Assembly: GCF_027307225.1 (NCBI RefSeq)
Contig: NZ_DAHUXJ010000105.1
Location: forward strand, 1 to 35,194
Reading direction: 5' to 3'
DNA: 35,194 nucleotides
Origin: Bradyrhizobium sp.
GTDB taxonomy: Bacteria > Pseudomonadota > Alphaproteobacteria > Rhizobiales > Xanthobacteraceae
Below the pieces are notes generated by a model. It was not told the origin of the DNA, did no database searches, and saw only the letters and a program-made list of their open reading frames with translations. The stretch's first letter is position 1. Each line of letters starts with the position of its first letter. Of the stretch, positions 1 through 9,108 are shown one piece after another. The position numbers and the translations under genes were made by a program.

Positions 1-2537
1 TTCAGCAGGCGATCGATGTAATCGAGTTCGATCTGCGGACGTAGCGGGTCGGCGGCACGCCGGCGAAGCTCTTCCAGAATCCTGCGCACCCGCTGCACAT
101 CGATCTCGCCGGGAATCTTCACCGTCAGATCGTCGCCGAAATCCTTGCCGCGCAAGGGTCTGCCCAGGGGATCGCTTTGCTGGCCATTGCCCTGCTGGCG
201 GCCTGCACGATTCCCAAGGGCACTCCCCTGACCTTCCCCGTCCTGCTGCTGCATGGAGTCGGCGAGGTTCTGCGCCCCCTTGCGAAGCGCATCCAGCGCC
301 TGGCCTTGCGCATCGACGGCGCCATCGGGGTTGCCCTCGCCAAGCTTGCCGCTGGCATCGCCCATCGCATTATCGGCCGCGCCAAGATTATCACCGTCAT
401 CGCCGGCTTGCTGATCGCCGTCCTGCCCGGGTTGCTGGCCCTGCTGCCCCTTCTGGCCGCGCTGGTTTGGCCCCATGCCGCGCTTGGCCAATTCCTCCTG
501 CAATTTCTTCAGGCGGTCGCGCAGGCCCTGCTGGTCCTGCTGGAGGTCGCCCATGGCCTGATCGCCCTGCTTGCCGCGTTGCCGGTCACGCCGGGAATCC
601 TGGCCCTGCTTGAAGGTCTTGTCGCGCAGTTGCTGCTGCTTGCGGATCATGTCGCCGAGCTCGTTCAGAGCCTGCTCCATGTCGCTGTCGCCGGACTGGC
701 CGGGCTGGGCCAGTTGAAGGCCCTCCAGCATCTGCTGCAATTGATCGAGCAGCTGCCGGGCCGCGTCCTTGTCACCGGAACGCGACAGCCGCTCCAGCCG
801 GTCGATCAGGTTGTGGAGGTCCTGCTGGCGCATGATCCTGGCATTGGGGTCGAGCGGCCGCGCCAGAGCTTGCGGATTGTTGCGAAGCTGTTCGGCGAGC
901 TGACGCATGAAATTATCGAGCGCCGCGCGCAGATCCTGGGTGAGCTTCTTGATTTCTTCGTCGCTGGCGCCGCGCTCCAGCGCCTCCTTGAGCGCGTCCT
1001 GCGCCGCACGAAGCGCCTTGTCGACATCGGTGATGTCGCCATCCTCGATCGTGACCGCGAGCGCCCACATACTCGCGACCACGCCGCGCAAGGCATCGTC
1101 AGTGTGCGCCGTCTCCAGCTCGTGCGAGACGTTGCGCAGGCCGAGATATTGACCGACCTCCGGCATGAATAGTTCGGGCGCGATCATCAGCGATTCCAGG
1201 GCGTCGATGACCGGCTGACGCTGATTGGCGTCAAGCGCCAGAATGCGGCGCTGCTCGATCAGCGCGCGCGCCAGCGGCTTGGTGAACAGCCGCTCCGGCA
1301 GGCGCATCTCGAACGGCTCGCTATGTCCCTCATTGCCGGCCTGGTCCCTGGCCGTCAGGGTCAGCTTGACGTCGGCGCCCGCGTAGGGGTCTTCGCTGAG
1401 ATCCTTAACGGTTTGACCGACGCCGTTGCGGGTCCGGACATTCGGCAGCACCAGGGAGAATTGCGGCGGATCGAACAGCGGCCTCGCCTCGCCGGCTGCA
1501 TTCCGGGCCGCGAACCGGGCGTGCGCTTCGGTAACGCCGTAATCGTCCTCGACCTTGTAAGAAAGCTGCAACGCCCCTCGCGCCTGGCGTTCCGGATCCT
1601 TGGCGAGCGCGATGGTCGGGGGATGATCGGGCAACGCAGTGAAGCGCCACTGCGGCTCGCCGGACGGCGCGCGGACGTGCGCGGTGCCATCACCCGTGAT
1701 GGTGAAATGCTTCTCGCTCGTCCCCTTGGGAGCTTGTTCTGTCGGCGCCGTTTCGGTGACTCCGCCGCCCGCCACCACGTCGAGCGCGCCGCCGCTCGAG
1801 CGCACGATCAGCGTGCTGCCGGTCGGCACGGCCAGCGGACCCGACTCAGGAAGCGTCGCCTCCTTGTTCGCCGCTGACAGGATGATCGGTGGCTTTGCCG
1901 TGTACAGCGGCGGCGTCACCCAGGCATCGACCCGGACGTTATCGGCCGCAAACACCCCGTTCCAGTCAAAGGCAGCAGCAACGCGAATCGTTCGTTCATC
2001 GCCGGCCGCGATATAGGTTGCGACCATCAGCACCACGATCAGGCCGCGAAGCGCCCACGGATCGTGAATGGCCAGCCGCGGCGACGGCAGACCGGCGCGG
2101 ATGCGCCGGATCGAAGCCAGCGTGCGTTCGCGCTGCGCTTGCCACAGCGCCAGCGCGACCGGATCCTGCGTCGTCAGCGTATCGGTGAGTGTCGTCGCCG
2201 GACGATGGCGAATGCCGGTACCCCGATCAAGCCGCCCCAGCGCATCCTGGCGGCTCGGCCAGCGAAACCATGCCAGAGGGGCCAGCGCCGCGAGCGCCAG
2301 TACCAGGAAGAGGCCAAGCCCGATGGCGCGGGCGGCGAAAGGCAGAATCAGCCAAAGCCCCGCCCAGGACGCCACCAGAAACAGACCGGCGACGGTCAGA
2401 AACCGCGCCAGATGCGGCCAGCTTCTTTCCCACGCGATTGCATATTCAGCCCGCCGCAGCACCTGCGCGATCCGCAGCCGCGAGACTGCATCGGGCTTAA
2501 GTTCCGGCTCCGGCGAAACGGGGGTGGGTCCGCTCAA
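1..2537 (-). CDS. TIGR02302/DUF4175 family membrane protein, C-terminus cut by window edge
   Basis: About 845 codons are visible and the frame is still open at base 1. I chose TTG at 2537 because a GGAGAG lies about 6 nt upstream. The nearby ATG at 2541 is in another frame and stops after 14 codons. Two or three hydrophobic segments occupy roughly residues 45-95 and another lies near 165. A long extracytoplasmic-type region follows, with the stretch KVEDDYGVTEAHARF, then a helical part. Towards the end is a Gln/Gly/Asp-rich low-complexity stretch (about residues 625-790), followed by an Arg-rich segment ending near LDYIDRLL. This layout matches the alphaproteobacterial TIGR02302 (DUF4175) family as I remember it. 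Its function is unknown. In related genomes it usually follows lysA; here a plus-strand gene separates them. Confidence 0.88.
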   Translation of the reverse strand, partial: MSGPTPVSPEPELKPDAVSRLRIAQVLRRAEYAIAWERSWPHLARFLTVAGLFLVASWAGLWLILPFAARAIGLGLFLVLALAALAPLAWFRWPSRQDALGRLDRGTGIRHRPATTLTDTLTTQDPVALALWQAQRERTLASIRRIRAGLPSPRLAIHDPWALRGLIVVLMVATYIAAGDERTIRVAAAFDWNGVFAADNVRVDAWVTPPLYTAKPPIILSAANKEATLPESGPLAVPTGSTLIVRSSGGALDVVAGGGVTETAPTEQAPKGTSEKHFTITGDGTAHVRAPSGEPQWRFTALPDHPPTIALAKDPERQARGALQLSYKVEDDYGVTEAHARFAARNAAGEARPLFDPPQFSLVLPNVRTRNGVGQTVKDLSEDPYAGADVKLTLTARDQAGNEGHSEPFEMRLPERLFTKPLARALIEQRRILALDANQRQPVIDALESLMIAPELFMPEVGQYLGLRNVSHELETAHTDDALRGVVASMWALAVTIEDGDITDVDKALRAAQDALKEALERGASDEEIKKLTQDLRAALDNFMRQLAEQLRNNPQALARPLDPNARIMRQQDLHNLIDRLERLSRSGDKDAARQLLDQLQQMLEGLQLAQPGQSGDSDMEQALNELGDMIRKQQQLRDKTFKQGQDSRRDRQRGKQGDQAMGDLQQDQQGLRDRLKKLQEELAKRGMGPNQRGQKGQQGQQPGQDGDQQAGDDGDNLGAADNAMGDASGKLGEGNPDGAVDAQGQALDALRKGAQNLADSMQQQDGEGQGSALGNRAGRQQGNGQQSDPLGRPLRGKDFGDDLTVKIPGEIDVQRVRRILEELRRRAADPLRPQIELDYIDRLL

Positions 2538-2769
2538 TCATCTCTCCAGGTTGCCCGGCAACCCCAGCCTAACACAACGGCAACCGTGAGGCATCCACGC
2601 AAGCCGGGTAGCCCACACCCGGCTTATCGCATAGCACGAAGGCGTGACTGTGCCTGCACGTCCACGTAACGTTAACTGGCGCCGCCCGCTCGGAGTTCCT
2701 TTAGCGCGCGCGGCTGACGCCGGCGCAGCGCGCCTGTCGAAATCGTCGTCAAATCTGCAAGGTGTGAGC

Positions 2770-3678
2770 ATGGACATCGGATTTATTGGCCTTGGCAACA
2801 TGGGGTTTCCCATGGCGCGGCGCCTGATCGAGGCCAAACATCAGCTTTTCGTTTTCGACTCCCGCAGAGAGGTCATGGATAAACTGGTTGCGCTCGGCGC
2901 CAGGGCGACTTCCTCGCCGAAGGACGTTGCTGACCGCGCCGAGACCGTGATGGCGAGCCTGCCCTCGCTGCAGGCCTCGCTCGACGTTGCGACCGGAAAG
3001 GATGGCGTCATCGAAGGCAGCCGCGTAAAGCGCTTCGTCGATCTCTCCACTGTCGGTTCGCAGATGGCGGTGCGGATCCACGGCATTCTCGCCAAGCGCA
3101 ACGTGGTCCAGATCGACTGCCCCGTCTCGGGCGGTGTCGGTGGCGCCGAGAAGGGCACGCTCGCGGTCATGGTGTCGGGCCCGCGCGCTGACTTCGAGGC
3201 GATCAAGCCGGCGCTGGAGGTAATCGGCAACGTGTTCTTCATCGGTGAAAAGCCGGGCGCGGGCCAGACCATGAAGCTCGCCAACAACTTCCTGTCCGCG
3301 ACGGCGATGGTGGCGACCTCCGAGGCCGTGGTGATGGGCGTGAAAGCCGGGCTCGATCCTGCGATCATGATCGACGTGATCAATTCGGGCTCGGGGATGA
3401 ACACGGCAAGCCGCGACAAGTTTCCCCGCTCGATCCTGCCGCGCAGTTTCGACTTCGGCTTTGCCACCGGATTGATGGTCAAGGATGTGCGGCTGGCGCT
3501 CGAAGAGATGAAATCGCTCGGGCTTTCGATGGAAGTCGCCGAAGCCGTGGGACGCTTGTGGGAAGTGGTGATCCGCGAAGCAGGCGCCGATTCCGACTTC
3601 ACCTCGGCTATCAAGCCGATCGAAAAGAAAGCCGGTGTGGTGGTCGGCGGCGGCAAGGGCGGGATTGCGGGGAAATAG
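2770..3678 (+). CDS. 3-hydroxyisobutyrate dehydrogenase-like NAD(P)-dependent oxidoreductase
   Basis: This is a 302-residue beta-hydroxyacid dehydrogenase of the HIBADH/GarR/6PGDH-like family, predicted cytosolic. GLGNMG at residues 7-12 is the Rossmann dinucleotide loop. DCPVSGG near 117-122 is the substrate-binding signature. K169 in KLANN is the expected catalytic lysine. ATG 2770 is preferred because AAGGTG lies about 6 nt upstream and the Rossmann strand begins right after it; the frame extends further upstream without family sequence. The exact substrate (3-hydroxyisobutyrate, tartronate semialdehyde, succinic semialdehyde or another) cannot be decided from sequence. The gene is transcribed against lysA and the DUF4175 gene and looks like an insertion into that conserved order. 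Confidence 0.9.
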   Translation: MDIGFIGLGNMGFPMARRLIEAKHQLFVFDSRREVMDKLVALGARATSSPKDVADRAETVMASLPSLQASLDVATGKDGVIEGSRVKRFVDLSTVGSQMAVRIHGILAKRNVVQIDCPVSGGVGGAEKGTLAVMVSGPRADFEAIKPALEVIGNVFFIGEKPGAGQTMKLANNFLSATAMVATSEAVVMGVKAGLDPAIMIDVINSGSGMNTASRDKFPRSILPRSFDFGFATGLMVKDVRLALEEMKSLGLSMEVAEAVGRLWEVVIREAGADSDFTSAIKPIEKKAGVVVGGGKGGIAGK

Positions 3679-3688
3679 TTTGCGTTAC

Positions 3689-3835
3689 CCGGACGCAACG
3701 CAGCGCCATAATCGCGTTCACGCGCGTCTTCGACGCGCTATGGCGATGCGTTGCTGATCCGGGGTCCAACATTGGCGGATGTGGGTGGGTCCCGGTTCTG
3801 CACAGCGGCACTTCGCGCCGCAGTGCGCCCGGGAC
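3689..3835. repeat. Two imperfect palindromes in the convergent gap
   Basis: The gap between two convergent stop codons is filled by two hairpins. The first has 16-nt arms at 3695-3710 and 3739-3754 with one mismatch, plus an inner perfect stem GCGCGTC-TTC-GACGCGC at 3722-3738. The second has GTCCCGG at 3789-3795 pairing with CCGGGAC at 3829-3835, and an inner GCGGC/GCCGC stem. Neither is followed by a clear T-run. The second resembles the GTCCCGG-type palindromes I recall between Bradyrhizobium genes. It may serve as a bidirectional transcription end for the two genes. Confidence 0.7.
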
Positions 3836-3842
3836 ACGAGAG

Positions 3843-5108
3843 CTACAGCCACGGCGCCGGCCGGTCCATCGCAATCAGCGCATCGACCTCAACGCGCGGG
3901 CGCACCACGGCGTATTGATCGTCCTTGACGAGCACTTCCGGCACCAGTGCGCGCGTGTTGTAGGTGCCGGACTGCACCGCGCCATAGGCACCGGCGGTCA
4001 TGATAGCGAGCAGGTCGCCTGCTTGGGGTTCCGGCATGGAGCGGCCGAGCGCGAGGTAGTCGCCGGTTTCACATACTGGCCCGACCACATCGGCGGTGAT
4101 CTCCGGCGTACCCTTCGGCGTGGCGCGGACCGGCAGGATATCGTGGTGTGCCTCATACAGCGTCGGGCGGATCAGATCGTTCATCGCGGCATCGATGATG
4201 ACGAACTTCTTCGCTTCGCCCTGCTTCACATAGGTCACGCGCGAAACCAGAATTCCCGCATTGCCGACAATCATCCGGCCGGGCTCGAACAACAGCGAGC
4301 AGCCGAGATTGTGCGTCACCCGCTTCACCATCGCGGCATAGGCCGACGGCACTGGCGGAGCTTGCCGGTCCATGTGGTAGGGGATGCCGAGACCGCCGCC
4401 GAAATCGACATGCGAAATGGCGTGGCCGTCGGCGCGCAGCGTTTGCACGAATTCGGCCAGCAGCCGGAAAGCCGCTTCGAGCGGCACGAGATCGGTAATC
4501 TGGCTGCCGATATGCACATCGACGCCGTGCACGCGAATGCCCGGCAGCTTGGCTGCGCGCGCGTAGACGCCGCGCGCCTGCGTCAGCGGAATGCCGAACT
4601 TGTTTTCGGACTTGCCGGTCGAGATCTTTGCGTGCGTGCCGGCATCGACATCCGGATTGACGCGAACCGAAATCCGCGCCGTCTTTCCCAGCGCACTTGC
4701 CAAACGTGACAGCAATTCAAGTTCGGGTTCGGACTCGACGTTGATGCTGAGGATGTCGGCCGCAAGCGCCGCGCGCAGTTCGGCTTCGGTCTTGCCAACG
4801 CCTGAAAACACGATCCGCTCGGGCAAAATGCCGGCAGCGAGCGCGCGCTTGAGTTCGCCGCCCGAGACCACGTCGGCGCCGGCGCCGAGCTTTGCCAGCG
4901 TGCGCAGCACCGACTGGTTGGAATTCGCCTTCAGCGCGTAACAGACGAGCGCCTTCTCGCCGGCAAAGGCCTCGCTGAACACGCGGTAGTGACGCTCCAG
5001 CGTCGCGGTCGAATAGCAATAGAACGGCGTTCCGACCGCGTCGGCGAGTTCCACCATGCTGACCGCCTCGGCGTGCAGCACGCCGTTGCGATAATCGAAG
5101 TGATTCAT
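3843..5108 (-). CDS. lysA: Diaminopimelate decarboxylase
   Basis: LysA is a PLP enzyme that converts meso-diaminopimelate to lysine, the last step of lysine synthesis, in the cytosol. The protein is 421 residues, the usual length. K60 in YALKANSNQS is the expected PLP Schiff-base lysine. GVDVHIGSQ, HVDFGGGLGIPY (the glycine-rich PLP phosphate loop), EPGRM and GPVCETGD (active-site Cys from the partner subunit) are all in order. ATG 5108 starts at MNHFDYRNG. A longer reading begins ten codons upstream but has no better ribosome site. The gene lies 46 nt downstream of lptM and is probably co-transcribed with argH and lptM. Confidence 0.96.
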   Translation of the reverse strand: MNHFDYRNGVLHAEAVSMVELADAVGTPFYCYSTATLERHYRVFSEAFAGEKALVCYALKANSNQSVLRTLAKLGAGADVVSGGELKRALAAGILPERIVFSGVGKTEAELRAALAADILSINVESEPELELLSRLASALGKTARISVRVNPDVDAGTHAKISTGKSENKFGIPLTQARGVYARAAKLPGIRVHGVDVHIGSQITDLVPLEAAFRLLAEFVQTLRADGHAISHVDFGGGLGIPYHMDRQAPPVPSAYAAMVKRVTHNLGCSLLFEPGRMIVGNAGILVSRVTYVKQGEAKKFVIIDAAMNDLIRPTLYEAHHDILPVRATPKGTPEITADVVGPVCETGDYLALGRSMPEPQAGDLLAIMTAGAYGAVQSGTYNTRALVPEVLVKDDQYAVVRPRVEVDALIAMDRPAPWL

Positions 5109-5154
5109 GATGATTTTCCACAGAGTGGCGGCGGACACATCCGCCGCACCAAGC

Positions 5155-5436
5155 TTAGTTGCTGTTCAGAAGCGGATCGAGAGCGAACGGCCGTTTTGGA
5201 CCTCTGCCTGCGGTTGGCAGCTGACCGCTGTTGTTCGGATTGAACAGGTTCGGAGCGCTGGCTTGCGGGGGCGCGTTCGGATCTGCCTGAACCGCGGCGA
5301 CCGGCTGTTGCAGTTGCGATGACGCGGTCGGCGGCAAATCGAGCGGCCCCTTGCGTCCGCAGCCGCCCAGCGTCAACGCGGCGGCGCCCAGCAGGATGAG
5401 AGCCCAGCGGTAGCTCGAGCGGTCGTTCCGAGTCAC
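5155..5436 (-). CDS. lptM: Small LptM (YifL)-type lipoprotein
   Basis: The protein is 93 residues. An N-terminal hydrophobic segment leads to a lipobox LTLGGCGRKGPL with cysteine about residue 24. A Pro/Ala/Gln-rich tail with FNPNN and PKRPFALDPLL follows. CGRKGPL right after the lipobox is the signature of LptM, an outer-membrane lipoprotein that in E. coli helps LptD oxidative assembly in the LPS translocon. GTG 5436 was chosen because GGGGA lies about 7-8 nt upstream and the signal peptide starts there; the frame runs much further upstream inside argH. It sits between argH (92 nt upstream) and lysA (46 nt downstream), a common arrangement. Confidence 0.88.
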   Translation of the reverse strand: MTRNDRSSYRWALILLGAAALTLGGCGRKGPLDLPPTASSQLQQPVAAVQADPNAPPQASAPNLFNPNNSGQLPTAGRGPKRPFALDPLLNSN

Positions 5437-5528
5437 GTCAAAATCCCCAATGCGGGCCGCACCATACAAAGATTGATTGGTTCTGGCGAGAGCCACACGG
5501 CGCTGAATTTCCGGTAAAGAATTGTAAC

Positions 5529-6926
5529 TCAGCCTAACTTTCGCTCTTTTTCCAACCGCTTGAGCCATGCTTTGGCCTGCGCGGCGACATTCTTCGGCGC
5601 CGTGCCGCCAAAACTGGTCCGGCTCTTCACCGAGGCCTCCACCGACAGCACGGAAAGCGCGTCCCTGGTGATGTCTGGCTCGATCGCCTGCATCGCTTTC
5701 AGCGGCAACTCGTGCAGGGCAACGCCATCGCTTGCGGCCTTCGCCACAATCCGACCCGTGACGTGGTGCGCGTCGCGGAACGGCATTTTCAGCGTCCGCA
5801 CCAGCCAATCCGCAAGGTCAGTCGCCGTCGCATAACCCTCGCCGGCCGCAAGCTTCATGCGGGCCTCGTCCGGCACCATGTCGAGAACCATGCCGGTCAT
5901 GGCGCGAATCGCCAGCGACAGCGCGCCAAACGCTTCCATCGCGCCCAACTTGTCCTCCTGCATGTCCTTTTGATAGGCGAGCGGAAGGCCCTTCATCACG
6001 ATGAGTAACGCATTGAGCGCGCCGATCACGCGGCCGGTTTTCGCGCGCACCAGTTCGGCCGCATCGGGATTGCGCTTCTGCGGCATGATCGAGGAGCCGG
6101 TGGTGAACTTGTCCGAAAGCCGAATCAACCCGACCAGCGGCGAGGTCCAGATCACGATCTCCTCGGCAAAGCGCGACAGATGCACCGAACAGATCGCCGC
6201 GGCCGACAGCGTTTCAATAACGAAGTCGCGGTCGGATACCGCATCGAGCGAATTGGCCATCGGCCGGTCGAAGCCAAGGGCCTTGGCCGTTGCCGCGCGA
6301 TCAATCGGAAACGAGGTACCGGCGAGCGCCGCCGCGCCCAGCGGCGATTCGTTGAGGCGCTGGCGCGCATCGGCGAAACGACCACGGTCGCGCGATGCCA
6401 TCTCGACATAGGCGAGCAGATGATGACCGAAGGTGACCGGCTGGGCGGTTTGCAGATGGGTAAAGCCGGGCATGACGGTTGCCGCATGTTCCAGAGCACG
6501 CTGCGCCAGCGCCTGCTGGAACGCAGCCAGCGCCCGATCCGTCTCGTCGATGGTGTCGCGAACGAACAAGCGAAAATCCGTCGCCACCTGGTCGTTGCGC
6601 GAACGCGCGGTATGCAGGCGGCCCGCGGCGGGCCCGATCAGGTCGGCAAGCCGGCTCTCGACGTTCATATGAATATCTTCGAGCGCGCGCTTGAAATCGA
6701 ACGATCCCTTGCCGATCTCTGACAAAATCGTGTCTAGACCCTTGGCGATATTTTTCGCATCGTTTGCCGTAATGATCCCTTGCGCGGCCAGCATGACGGC
6801 ATGGGCCTTGGACGCGGCGATGTCCTGGGCGTACATGTGACGGTCGACGTCGATGGAGACGTTGATTTCCTCCATGATCGCATCGGGACGCTCGGTGAAC
6901 CGCCCGCCCCACATCTTGTTGCTCAT
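5529..6926 (-). CDS. argH: Argininosuccinate lyase
   Basis: ArgH cleaves argininosuccinate to arginine and fumarate, the last step of arginine synthesis, as a cytosolic homotetramer. The 465-residue protein starts [10 protein letters not shown], typical of the family. It contains TARSRND near 106-112, THLQTAQP at 156-163 and the fumarase/aspartase-superfamily signature [12 protein letters not shown] at 277-288, with its catalytic serine loop. ATG 6926 fits the conserved N-terminus; the open frame upstream is not family sequence. It heads the argH-lptM-lysA operon and is divergent from tlpA, with only 57 nt between the two starts, so their promoters must overlap or be very compact. Confidence 0.97.
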   Translation of the reverse strand: MSNKMWGGRFTERPDAIMEEINVSIDVDRHMYAQDIAASKAHAVMLAAQGIITANDAKNIAKGLDTILSEIGKGSFDFKRALEDIHMNVESRLADLIGPAAGRLHTARSRNDQVATDFRLFVRDTIDETDRALAAFQQALAQRALEHAATVMPGFTHLQTAQPVTFGHHLLAYVEMASRDRGRFADARQRLNESPLGAAALAGTSFPIDRAATAKALGFDRPMANSLDAVSDRDFVIETLSAAAICSVHLSRFAEEIVIWTSPLVGLIRLSDKFTTGSSIMPQKRNPDAAELVRAKTGRVIGALNALLIVMKGLPLAYQKDMQEDKLGAMEAFGALSLAIRAMTGMVLDMVPDEARMKLAAGEGYATATDLADWLVRTLKMPFRDAHHVTGRIVAKAASDGVALHELPLKAMQAIEPDITRDALSVLSVEASVKSRTSFGGTAPKNVAAQAKAWLKRLEKERKLG

Positions 6927-6983
6927 GACCAATTGCTCGCCGCTTTGGTGTAACCGAAGCCTTCCAATAGCCGTATCTGAACC

Positions 6984-7670
6984 GTGATGACAAACGATAT
7001 GCCCGAAAGCCCCTCGCCTGCCCCGGCCCCATTCAACCGCATACCCTATGTGATCGGGGCGGTCCTGGTCGGCGCGGTGGTCGGACTTGGGGGGGTATAC
7101 GGGCTCGGCGGGCTCAAGCGCAACGTGTCGGGCGACGCGGCCGCATGCGCGCCTGCCGTCAGTCTGTCGAAAAGGATCGCCCCGCTTGCCCATGGCGAGG
7201 TGGCCGCGTTGACGATGGCGACGGCGCCGCTGCGGCTGCCGGACCTCGCCTTCGAGGACGCTGACGGAAAGCCGAAGAAGCTCTCGGACTGGCGCGGCCA
7301 GATCGTGCTGGTGAACCTCTGGGCCACCTGGTGTGTACCCTGCCGCAGGGAAATGCCTGCGCTGGATCGCCTGCAGGCCAAGCTCGGCGGCAAGGATTTC
7401 CAGGTGGTGGCAATCAATATCGATACCCGGGATCCCGAAAAGCCGAGGAATTTCCTGAAAGAGGCCAAGCTGACCCGGCTCGGCTACTTTAGCGACGATA
7501 AAGCCAAGGTTTTTCAGGATCTTAAGTCGATAGGCCGGGCCTTGGGCATGCCGACCTCGGTGCTTGTCGATGGCAACGGCTGCGAGATCGCAACCATCGC
7601 CGGCCCTGCCGAATGGGACAGCGACGACGCCACCAAGCTGATCAGGGCGGCGACCTCGACGGGCTCCTGA
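6984..7670 (+). CDS. tlpA: Membrane-anchored thiol:disulfide oxidoreductase TlpA
   Basis: The protein is 228 residues. One hydrophobic anchor lies at about residues 19-43, and a periplasmic thioredoxin fold carries WCVPC at 116-120 (C117, C120). GMPTSVLVD supplies the cis-proline, and the extra segment with C55 and the late Cys in [11 protein letters not shown] are typical of TlpA. The sequence agrees closely with B. japonicum TlpA, which reduces ScoI and the CuA site during cytochrome oxidase assembly. The start is uncertain: GTG 6984, ATG 6987 and ATG 6999 are all in frame with weak ribosome sites, which does not affect the anchor. It is divergent from argH and convergent with the following gene, 12 nt apart. 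Confidence 0.95.
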   Translation: MMTNDMPESPSPAPAPFNRIPYVIGAVLVGAVVGLGGVYGLGGLKRNVSGDAAACAPAVSLSKRIAPLAHGEVAALTMATAPLRLPDLAFEDADGKPKKLSDWRGQIVLVNLWATWCVPCRREMPALDRLQAKLGGKDFQVVAINIDTRDPEKPRNFLKEAKLTRLGYFSDDKAKVFQDLKSIGRALGMPTSVLVDGNGCEIATIAGPAEWDSDDATKLIRAATSTGS

Positions 7671-7682
7671 CCGGGAAGGACC

Positions 7683-8531
7683 TCAGGCCTCGTCCGCGAC
7701 GTTGTTGCGCAACAGGCCGATCCGGTCGATCTCGACCTCGACCACATCGCCTGCCTTCATCCACAGCGGCGGAGTACGGCGGGAGCCGACGCCGCCTGGC
7801 GTTCCGGTCACGATCACGTCGCCCGGCTCGAGCCGCGTGAAGGCCGAGCAGTACTCGATCTGGCGCGGAATATCGAAAATCATCTGGCTGATGGTCGTAT
7901 CCTGAACCACCTCGCCGTTGAGGCGGGTCTGCAGCCGGAGCGGTCCGAGATCGCCGGCTTCGTCCGGAGTAACCAGCCACGGGCCGAAGGCGCCGGTGTT
8001 CGGAAAATTCTTGCCCGGCGTGAACTGATGGGTGTGACGCTGATAGTCGCGCACGCTGCCCTCGTTGTAGCAGGCGTATCCGGCGATGTAGCCCCAGGCG
8101 TCCTTGCGCGAGATGTAGCGGCCCGGCTTGCCGATGACGAGCGCCAGTTCGCCCTCATAATCGAGATCGGTCGACACCTTCGGCCGGACGATGCTGGACA
8201 GGTGTCCGGTCTGGCTGTTGGCGAAACGGCCGAACACGGTGGGATTGGCGACCTCGTCGCGGCCGGTCTCCTTGCGGTGGTTCTCGTAATTGAGGCCGAT
8301 GCAGAGGATCTTGTCGGGGTTGGGAATCACGGGCAGCCAGGTGATCTTGGCAAGCGGATGCCGCGCAGCCTTGCCGGCGGATTTGGCGGCCTCGGTGAGG
8401 GCGTCCGCGGCGATGGCCGATTTCAGATCGGCAAAGCGATCGCGCAGGGCAGCGCCGAGATCGACCGCGTCGTTACCGTCGATGAGGCCCCAGCTGCTGG
8501 CGCCGTTGATCTCAAAACTCGCGAACTTCAT
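7683..8531 (-). CDS. Fumarylacetoacetate hydrolase (FAH) family protein
   Basis: The protein is 282 residues. It has a short N-terminal domain and a C-terminal FAH fold from about residue 70. The signatures are KILCIGLNYENH, DYEGELALVIGK (metal-binding glutamates), NEGSVRDYQ (family Asp/Arg), GKNFPNTGAFGPW and VTGTPGGVG. The family includes 2-keto-4-pentenoate hydratase, ureidoglycolate lyase-like, acylpyruvase and oxaloacetate decarboxylase enzymes using Mg or Mn. The substrate cannot be fixed here. ATG 8531 has AGGGA about 7 nt upstream. It is a single gene, convergent with tlpA, and the upstream region is the first paired hairpin repeat. Confidence 0.9.
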   Translation of the reverse strand: MKFASFEINGASSWGLIDGNDAVDLGAALRDRFADLKSAIAADALTEAAKSAGKAARHPLAKITWLPVIPNPDKILCIGLNYENHRKETGRDEVANPTVFGRFANSQTGHLSSIVRPKVSTDLDYEGELALVIGKPGRYISRKDAWGYIAGYACYNEGSVRDYQRHTHQFTPGKNFPNTGAFGPWLVTPDEAGDLGPLRLQTRLNGEVVQDTTISQMIFDIPRQIEYCSAFTRLEPGDVIVTGTPGGVGSRRTPPLWMKAGDVVEVEIDRIGLLRNNVADEA

Positions 8532-8557
8532 CTGTTGTCCCTGGAAATAGCGTGAGG

Positions 8558-8728
8558 CTAGTGGAGTTTTGGATTTGACATTCGCTCCCCGCTAACCGGG
8601 AATGCACAAAGCGAATGTCAAATCCAAAACTCCACTAGAAACTTATACTTCGCTAGTGGTCCTTTGATTCTAACATTTGCAAAAGTGCCAGCTTCACCGG
8701 GATGCAAATGCTAGAATCGGACCACTAG
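8558..8728. repeat. Paired-hairpin composite repeat, copy 1
   Basis: Hairpin one has perfectly complementary 28-nt arms at 8558-8585 and 8611-8638. A 14-nt linker (8639-8652) leads to hairpin two at 8653-8728. Both begin CTAGTG and end CACTAG. In hairpin two the left arm carries an extra TTT (GGTCC-TTT-GATTC) that the right arm lacks. This is the same asymmetry seen in the other copies of this family in the window. The 312-nt gap 8532-8843 contains this repeat and nothing else I can support. Confidence 0.92.
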
Positions 8729-8843
8729 CCTTTCGCTATCGCATGCGGCGACGTCGGACAATGCCGCGACGGCCCAGAAATGCGCACATCAGGCCAGCTC
8801 CGCACGGATCGGGGGATTCAGGCCGAACGGGACTTGGGAGAGA

Positions 8844-9041
8844 TCAGGCCGAGATGTTGAGATTGCCGCCGATGCCGGCGCCGAGATTGGCGAGCGAGGG
8901 CGACGATCCGGCCCCCAGGAGGGTCAGGACCGAGGATTTCTCGGAATCGATGTTGGATTTCAGGGCGGCGGTCGCGATCTGCTGCTGGGTGTTACCCGCC
9001 TGCATCGCAATCAAACTCATGGCCAAACTTGCTACGTCCAT
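8844..9041 (-). CDS. YjfB-like putative motility small protein
   Basis: The protein is 65 residues, beginning MDVASLAMSL, then a Gln-rich helical stretch (NTQQQIATAALKS), then a short Gly/Ser/Leu tail. The MD-A-SLAMSL opening, followed by QQQ and a basic helix, resembles the YjfB putative motility protein family (PF14070) as I recall it. The family's role is not established. ATG 9041 is chosen because GGGAG lies about 9 nt upstream; a GTG nine bases earlier is in frame. It lies 67 nt downstream of hbd on the same strand and may be read through from it. No flagellar genes are nearby, so the motility label is only a family name. Confidence 0.65.
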   Translation of the reverse strand: MDVASLAMSLIAMQAGNTQQQIATAALKSNIDSEKSSVLTLLGAGSSPSLANLGAGIGGNLNISA

Positions 9042-9108
9042 ACGCACCACTCCCGAAACGCCGACAGGCTAGGCGGGAAGCGTTAACGAATGCTGGAGAT
9101 TGCGCGAA

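Noticed and set aside
177..1172. 331-codon plus-strand open frame at the left end
   Set aside because: It is the antisense of the DUF4175 gene; its Leu/Ala/Val-rich content is what antisense of high-GC Gln/Glu-rich coding gives.
3558..4709. 383-codon plus-strand frame opposite lysA
   Set aside because: It overlaps both the dehydrogenase end and lysA and has no recognisable motif.
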